Source: Chaenocephalus aceratus
Taxonomy: Eukaryota > Chordata > Actinopteri > Perciformes > Channichthyidae
DNA length: 64,000 nucleotides
NCBI GenBank assembly: GCA_023974075.1
Contig: CM043801.1
Span: 21,817,236-21,881,235, forward strand
Reading direction: 5' to 3'
A program made the translations under genes and the position numbers. The stretch's first letter is position 1. The number at the start of each line of letters is the position of its first letter. This document shows positions 57,550 through 64,000 of this stretch, piece by piece. Below the pieces are notes generated by a model that saw nothing but the letters and a program-made list of their open reading frames with translations, was not told where the DNA came from and ran no database searches.

Positions 57550-59508
57550 GTGGAGGCTGTTGCGGCTTTTCCTCGCCCGCTCACAGCCCGGTCGCTCCGT
57601 GAGTTTCTGGGGATGGTGACTTTCTACCACTGTTTCATCACCCGGGCCGCACACATAATGCGGCCGCTGTATGAAGCGTTGAAAGGCAAGACCCCCGTCC
57701 AGGAGATCGACTGGACAGCAGAGGCGGACGGCGCTTTTGCTGAGGTCAAGACCGCGTTGGCTCAGGCGGCTTTGCTGGCACACCCATCATCTACGGCTCC
57801 AATCTCCATCACCACGGACGCGTCAGACTACGCGGTCGGCGCAGTGCACGAGCAGTGGGTGGAGGGCGCTTGGCAGCCGCTCGTCTTTTTCAGCCGCCAG
57901 CTGACGCCTAGAGAACGCAAATACAGCGCCTTTGACCGGGAGCTCCTCAGACTTTATTTGGCCGTGCGGCACTTCCGTTTCATGCTGGAAGGCCGTGAAT
58001 TTACGGCATTTGTCGACCACAAGCCGCTCACCTTCGCCATGTCAAAAGTGACGGAGCCTTGGTCGGCACGTCAGCAGCGGCAGCTGTCCTACATATCGGA
58101 GTTCACTACGGACATTAAGCACGTGGCTGGCAAGTCGAACCTGGTTGCTGATTGCCTCGGTGCCGTCCAGTTGGGCCTGGACTATACTCGCATGGCGGCG
58201 GACCAGGTCACAGATCCCGGCGTCCAGGCTCTGAAGGTGGAGGGCGCGGGGCTGCGCTTGGAGGACGTGGTGTTCGGCGACGCGGGCATTACTCTCCTGT
58301 GTGACGTCTCTACAGGCCTGGCGCGGCCTGTCGTCCCTGCCAGCTGGAGGCGTCCTGTGTTCGAGGCTGTGCACGGCCTGTCACACCCCGGCGTTAAACC
58401 TTCGGTACGTTTGGTAGCGGCGAAGTTCGTTTGGCAAGGACTGAAAAGGGACGTGAGGACTTGGGCCAGGGAGTGCGTGGCTTGTCAACGCACTAAGGTG
58501 CACCGCCACACGAAGGCCCCGTTGGAGCGTTTCCTGGTGCCTGAGAGGAGGTTTGATCACGTCAACATTGACCTGGTTGGTCCGTTGCCTTCCTCTCAGG
58601 GGTTTTCCTACCTCCTCACCATGGTGGACAGAACGACCCGTTGGCCGGAGGCGGTTCCGCTCGTTTCGACATCAGCCGCAGATGTTGCCCGGGCCTTCAT
58701 TGCAACGTGGGTGTGTCGTTTTGGCACCCCGTCAGACATTTCCTCAGACAGGGGCTCTCAGTTCACGTCCGAGCTCTGGAACGCTGTGGCAGGCGGTTTG
58801 GGGGTTAAGCTGCACAGGACTACCGCTTACCACCCTCAGGCTAACGGCCTCTGCGAGCGCTTTCATCGCTCCATGAAGGCGGCCCTCAAGGCCGGTAACT
58901 GGGTCGACAAGCTGCCCTGGGTGATGCTGGGCCTGAGGACCGCACCTAAGGAAGATCTGCAGTGTTCTACAGCGGAGATGGTCTACGGTCAGCCGCTGAG
59001 AGTTCCGGGGGATTTCCTCCCAAATGCATCAGCTCCCTGGTCTGCCACGGCCCAGCGAGTTTTTCTGCGTGACGCGGCAGAGGCTTTCGCTCCAGTCCCG
59101 ACTACTCAGCACGGTGCGCCAGGGTCTCAAGTTCCCGCGGAGCTACGCTCGGCTGGGCACGTCTTCATTCGTCACGACGCACACAGAGGCCCCCTGCAGC
59201 CCCCTTACGATGGACCTTTCCGGGTTTTGGAACACGGTGAAAAACACCTGGTGGTCGACATGGGCAGTAAGGCTGAGCCGAGACGGGGCCGACCCCCGGC
59301 TTTGATTCCTGTCAGGGAGTGTGGACCTGTTGTTCCGGTCTCTCCTCTGTCAGGGGCCGCACGGGCGGAGGTCGCTGTCTCGACTCCGGTGCGCAGGTCT
59401 CGTGGGGGCAGGCGGATTGTTCCTCGTGAATTCTGGGGGGGCTTGTGTGGTGACACGTTATTGGACATAATTCACCTCTCGTATTGTGTTGCCACACGGA
59501 CCCTTTAG
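57550..59508 (+). pseudogene. Gypsy RNase H and integrase, open frame
   Basis: A 652-codon open frame. Start: FPRPLTARSLREFLGMVTFY (thumb/connection). RNase H: ISITTDASDYAVGAV (Asp), KYSAFDRELLRLYLAVRHFR (Glu), FVDHKPL (Asp). Integrase: His-His-Cys-Cys zinc region (HGLSHPG...ECVACQRTK), then the catalytic Asp in DHVNIDLVG (about 58570), Asp in SSDRGSQF (about 58746) and Glu in GLCERFHR (about 58851), all present. The tail (RPPYDGPF-type motif, then Arg-rich VRRSRGGRR) has no chromodomain. The frame runs 21 codons into the 3' LTR. This is the best-preserved part of the element. Confidence 0.93.
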
Positions 59509-59655
59509 TGGGAACACCTGTAGCGTTAGCTGCCATTCCTGCTAGCTTGTCAAGCAGAGCAGTTCATGTGATAACCTCTCTGTTATTAATGGCTAATAAA
59601 GATTGGAACTCTGTTCTTAATACACCGCCTCCGACTCCCTTTGCCTGGCACTACA
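59446..59655 (+). repeat. Gypsy 3' LTR
   Basis: 210 bp, identical to the 5' LTR except at two positions (CTAGCTTGTC and CCTTTGCCTGG words). Followed by AACG. Confidence 0.96.
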
Positions 59656-59659
59656 AACG

Positions 59660-62640
59660 TTTGATTGACATCACGATGTATAAAAGAAAACTTTTTTTGG
59701 GTCAAATAGGCCAGAATTCACCACCACTTTGGCCTACCATAGACTATGAAGCCTTCCTTCCACGGTAACTTAGTAAGTGACTTTATTAAGCAACAGCTAA
59801 CAACCTAAATAAATTAACAAACGTTTTAGATAGTGCCAGTTTGTTGTCACTCAGCTTACTAGCTAGCTAGCTAGCCACCCGCAGTTAGGGTTGGTTAGGG
59901 CAAGCTACTGATTTAATACAGAGATAGATAGGCCTACAGGTCTTGAAAACGTACCTAAATGATCATCCGAAATGAAGGAAGGTGGGCACTGGGCGGAGGT
60001 ACGTTTCATGCAAAGACCACACGGACAGACATGTCCAGTTAGAATACATGATGTAGCCATCATTAATGTAATACAATTATACCTGTGCTTTCCCTTCTGT
60101 GACGACATCACAGTTTATGCAGTGAAAAAAATCATTATTGGTTATAAAGTCATCATCAAAGTTATTACAGTAGGCTCGGCTGTAATGTGTCTATAGCAAA
60201 TATTAGTCTCACTTTGAAATCATAGAGCAACCGTTAAACCTACACCAATCGTAGGCATATGTGTTTTAGGAAAGCTATACATTCCAGTCAAATATTTACT
60301 TTTTAGGATGTCCATTATTATGACAAAATCTTGTCAAATGTTCTTTCTTTTTTTACGGTGATTCTATAATGACTTTAATCCTAATTTAGCCTACAGACTC
60401 AATGAGTTTGCCAATGCTCCTGAAAAGTAATGTTGTGTATTTGAGGGAGTCTAATTGCATTATATTATGTGTTTAAATTTAACATTTGATTTAAGACAGT
60501 GAGATATATTTCTCCAGAAAGCTGTAGGCCTACAGGAGACACTCCTAATCCTGCTGCTCCTGGTAAAACCTTTTATGCCATTTATGTTCCATGTGAGGAA
60601 AGACAAAAGTTATGTATTTGGTCAGCAGATGGCGCCAATAACCCTTATTTCTTATAGCCATTCATTAATGCTCATGCAGGTTTGTTTTTCTGTAATAAGT
60701 ACCTTTAACATAGGACAACTGTTTTTCTGCCCATTTTAACATACCATCCGACTTAAATTAACTTTTTTTTCTACAGCCATTGTCAACCTTATTTTAAAGT
60801 ACACATGTTTTGATAACAGATAACAAATATCATGTTTCCCTTGTTAGGAGTTGGCAGGAGTAGGTCAGTAGTCAGCCCTAGCATCCTTACAGTCATCACA
60901 TAAACATGACATGTATTCACTGAGCAATCAATTTGTTATCCTTGAAGGAAAACATCAGTCAGTATTTACACAGACCCATAAAACTATCTCCAGTGTTCTC
61001 ATGCTGAGATTCTTTTAACCATATGATGAGTTAACAAATATTACTGTGGTGATGCCAATTAAGCACATCCAATCCTTTGAATAGGACTTCAGTCGGATGA
61101 AGTAGCTGCAGTAATCATGGCAGGGGATCCTTCATTCTGTGTCCACATGCTGTGTCTGAGTCCAGTGGTTAGTAGACCATCTCTTGGGGCTTTAGCCCAT
61201 CAGTTCTGGCCCTCTAAACTGAGTATTTAAGGGACTTACAGGGGGTTAAACCCCCAAGATTGCAGCCCTCACCCGCCTGTTTGAGAGATTATGTTCTTCC
61301 AAGTCTTCCATTTTCACCTCTCTGTCTTGTCGGAACAGCAGGAAGTGTGGAGGCTAGACGTTAGAGACATGCCTCAGCTTGACATCTCTGGAGGGAGGAA
61401 GTTGTGATAAATGAGTTTGGAAAAGCTTGATTAAGTAGAACATCACTGCACGCTGTGCAGCTGAATTCGACGTAACTTGTGGGTTAGATTTTGGGAAACA
61501 TCTTTCTAAGTAATGGAATATATATAATATCTTGCAATCAGAGAATCCTAAACAGGGTGTGCATTGAGTAGTTAAAGGACATGCAAGCATGTAACATGGA
61601 GTGGTCAAATGTCTGCACAGTGCAGTCCAGAGCCGGAACCTTATGCTCCATTTCTCTCAGCTAGATGTGAGGAGTGGAAGTAAGCCGTGCTGCATCTTTA
61701 ATGAGAGTCTGACATCTTCAGGCTCACTATCTGTCCAGCTAGTGCCTTCTTTATCCGTACCTGCATGGCACTCACTGAGGGGACAGAAAACAGAAAATGC
61801 CACTAAGCCCACAGATGCTTTCAAGAACAAACCACCACACCCTCCCTAGAAGTGAATACCATGCATAGTAGCACAATGTGTAGGTGCCAATCCCTGACAG
61901 CAGGAAATTGCACTTAATAAAACCTCGTAAAGCATAGTCCTTGCCCTCACTCTCTATATCCTCAGTGGCATTTAATTGATTGCTTAAATGGTTTTCGTAG
62001 ACTCTTCATTAGCCCGTTACAGCAGTGGATCAATACCACATCATTACATGCATGATTGAACCAAGTACCAGCCATGTGCTGCAGGGCCCATTGGTTTGCA
62101 TTTGTAAACATTCAATTATTGTGACACTGGCCAACTACATGAACTGGAAAGGTGATATTGCTCTGCCAAAAACGTATAAAACTGATTGACTACGCGCACT
62201 GGCTTGTCATTAACTGAATGAAGGATATAATATTAAAGCAGAACAACAATTAAGTATTGGAATCAGCACCCATTTTAAGATGAGCAAGGATACAATTAAT
62301 ATGTATAGTTGAGACAGCCAAATTGGAGCAAATATCCAACGTGCCACTGCCAATACCAAACATATGTTGCCTTATGGGAGAGCCTCGCTTCGAAGTTCTG
62401 GTATTGCATATACAGTATACTCACAGGTAGCCATTAGTCTACTGCAGCTCACATTATCGTATCAAATGTGTAAGATCGAGCGGTTTAATCTAACAAGCTG
62501 TTAACTAAACAAATAAAATACAACAGCTAAACAACATCTGGGGATGAAATCACACCAGCCACAAAGCCAAATCTGCTTTCTTTCACTTGATCAGCTCCGC
62601 CTTCATTTACATCTCAATGACATACCTGTAAAGTTTTGTG
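59660..62640. other. no gene seen
   Basis: AT-rich sequence right of the Gypsy element. A GCTAGCTAGCTAGC run near 59858-59877 and a CTCF-like word at 60622-60635 are the only features that I can point to. Confidence 0.55.
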
Positions 62641-62646
62641 ACTGTG

Positions 62647-62991
<345 letters not shown>

Positions 62992-62993
62992 TA

Positions 62994-64000
62994 GACGGCA
63001 AAGTATTAAAAGCTTCCTCTGTCGTAGTTCCAGCTAGAGTAGGTGTCACCAGGATCACTTTTTGGCATTATGACACTAGCATAGACTCAAAAGTAAAAAA
63101 CAATCCCAGTGTTGCTGTGGTGGCTGGTAACAATGATTTCATTATCAAACTACATTTGCAAATGAATTTGAATACAGTCAAATATTCTTCCACTAATGTA
63201 TGCAGGCAGTTTGGATGTCTTACTCTTTGTATGCAAGTCTTTTGTGTCTGTAAGCGTGTGTGAAGTGCAAAGTTGCAGCCATCGTATCTTATTTCACCCC
63301 CTATTGTGTCGCATAGGGAGCATCCTCCACTGTTCACAAAACAAAGTACTGTTGTGCACATAGGTGGAAACATTTGTTTAACCCGTTCACCCCTGAGATT
63401 TCCTCACTTTCTGTGTTCATTGAACGGAATGGGATCTAAATACTTCTGTAGAGCCTGTACACATGGGCGTTATACTGAGGTCAAACTGGGGCCCTTGTGT
63501 ATGTGCATGAGCGCGTGTGCTGAGTTGGTGTGGATGAAGTGACTTGCTTTGTGCGTGACCAGTCGACCACATCCCTCACAATAGGCAGAAAAAGGGGGTG
63601 ACAACCTTTTGACAGAGCATTTCATCTCAATGAGATCATAACAATTGTCTATTTATGGCATGTGGCACGCTGTTATGAGAGGAGTGTTTGAACTCGGTGC
63701 AGAGGAATGCTGTCGAATTTCATCCCGTTTCACCTTTCAGATCCTCACTCCAAAACAACTGCCTCCTTTAATGATCATATGCAGTCCAGCACAGCGGTTC
63801 ATCCCTAGCCCTGCTGAACTCAGTATTGCGCTTTTTGACTCCCCCTCCCCTCGCTTTATTTTGAACACTGTCCCATTCTCTCTTTTACACTGACCATAAG
63901 TGAACTGTTTTTGGTGCTACCAACCTTTTCCCCCCAGCATCCTATTTCCCCCCCCCCTTCATAGTGCGAGACAGAACCAGGGATATAGGGAGGGAGGGGG
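62994..64000. other. no gene seen
   Basis: Right end of the window. Open frames are short and unrecognised. It ends in a purine-rich GGGAGGGAGGGG. Confidence 0.5.

Larger units (their letters stand above)
55519..59655 (+). mobile_element. Ty3/Gypsy LTR retrotransposon, recent but defective
   Basis: Two 210-bp LTRs (55519-55728 and 59446-59655) differ at two positions. AACG flanks both sides (55515-55518 and 59656-59659). A primer-binding-site candidate TGGTGACC starts at 55730 and a polypurine run GGGGGGG precedes the 3' LTR. Gene order is gag, protease, reverse transcriptase, RNase H, integrase, as in Ty3/Gypsy (Metaviridae). No chromodomain or envelope gene is present. Defects: a TGA in gag, an in-frame gap and two frame changes in RT, and an altered YxDD motif. 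The integrase and RNase H frame is long and open. Confidence 0.97.

Overview
The window looks like teleost fish chromosomal DNA: moderately AT-rich, full of dinucleotide and tetranucleotide microsatellites, with widely spaced spliced exons and fish-type transposons (hAT, PIF/Harbinger-like, tRNA-derived SINE, DIRS, Ty3/Gypsy). There is no bacterial or viral gene organisation.

The one host gene I can support is a glypican on the minus strand, best matched to glypican-5 (gpc5; which fish copy, a, b or c, cannot be decided here). Five consecutive coding exons were found by reading splice sites: exon 1 (42221-42398, signal peptide), exon 2 (32849-33010), exon 3 (18697-19400), exon 4 (4988-5151) and exon 5 (3005-3127). 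Their phases join without a break, giving 443 codons plus two bases and exactly the 14 cysteines of a glypican core. The exons with the heparan-sulfate attachment region and GPI signal are not seen and should lie beyond the left edge. Almost everything from 1 to 42.2 kb is therefore gpc5 intron.

The introns hold scattered mobile elements: a PIF/Harbinger-like element (803-2372) split by an 820-bp hAT (981-1800), tRNA-type SINEs (about 10363-10505, and 21318-22056 split by a 544-bp hAT), a piggyBac-type MITE (17395-18007), an internally deleted hAT keeping a BED zinc finger (36254-37049), a (GT)n/(AC)n inverted pair at 20.5-20.76 kb, and a G-rich pentanucleotide array near exon 2. A 46-codon exon-like ORF with a strong 3' splice site lies in intron 2 at 28.6 kb.

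Upstream of gpc5, from 44.2 to 59.7 kb, is a transposon cluster. It holds a large inverted repeat (arms 44169-44524 and 52003-52345) with a 5.5-kb DIRS-type tyrosine-recombinase retrotransposon inserted beside one arm (44526-50009; ITRs and internal complementary region readable; itself hit by a 204-bp hAT and otherwise decayed). It also holds a 1.77-kb non-autonomous LTR element on the minus strand (53397-55166) and a 4.14-kb Ty3/Gypsy element on the plus strand (55519-59655). Both LTR elements have near-identical LTRs and 4-bp target duplications, so both are recent. Every autonomous-type element shows stops, frame changes or catalytic-site changes, so none looks able to move by itself. From 59.7 kb to the end I see no gene, only a long (GGCA)n/(AGAC)n microsatellite at 62.65-62.99 kb.
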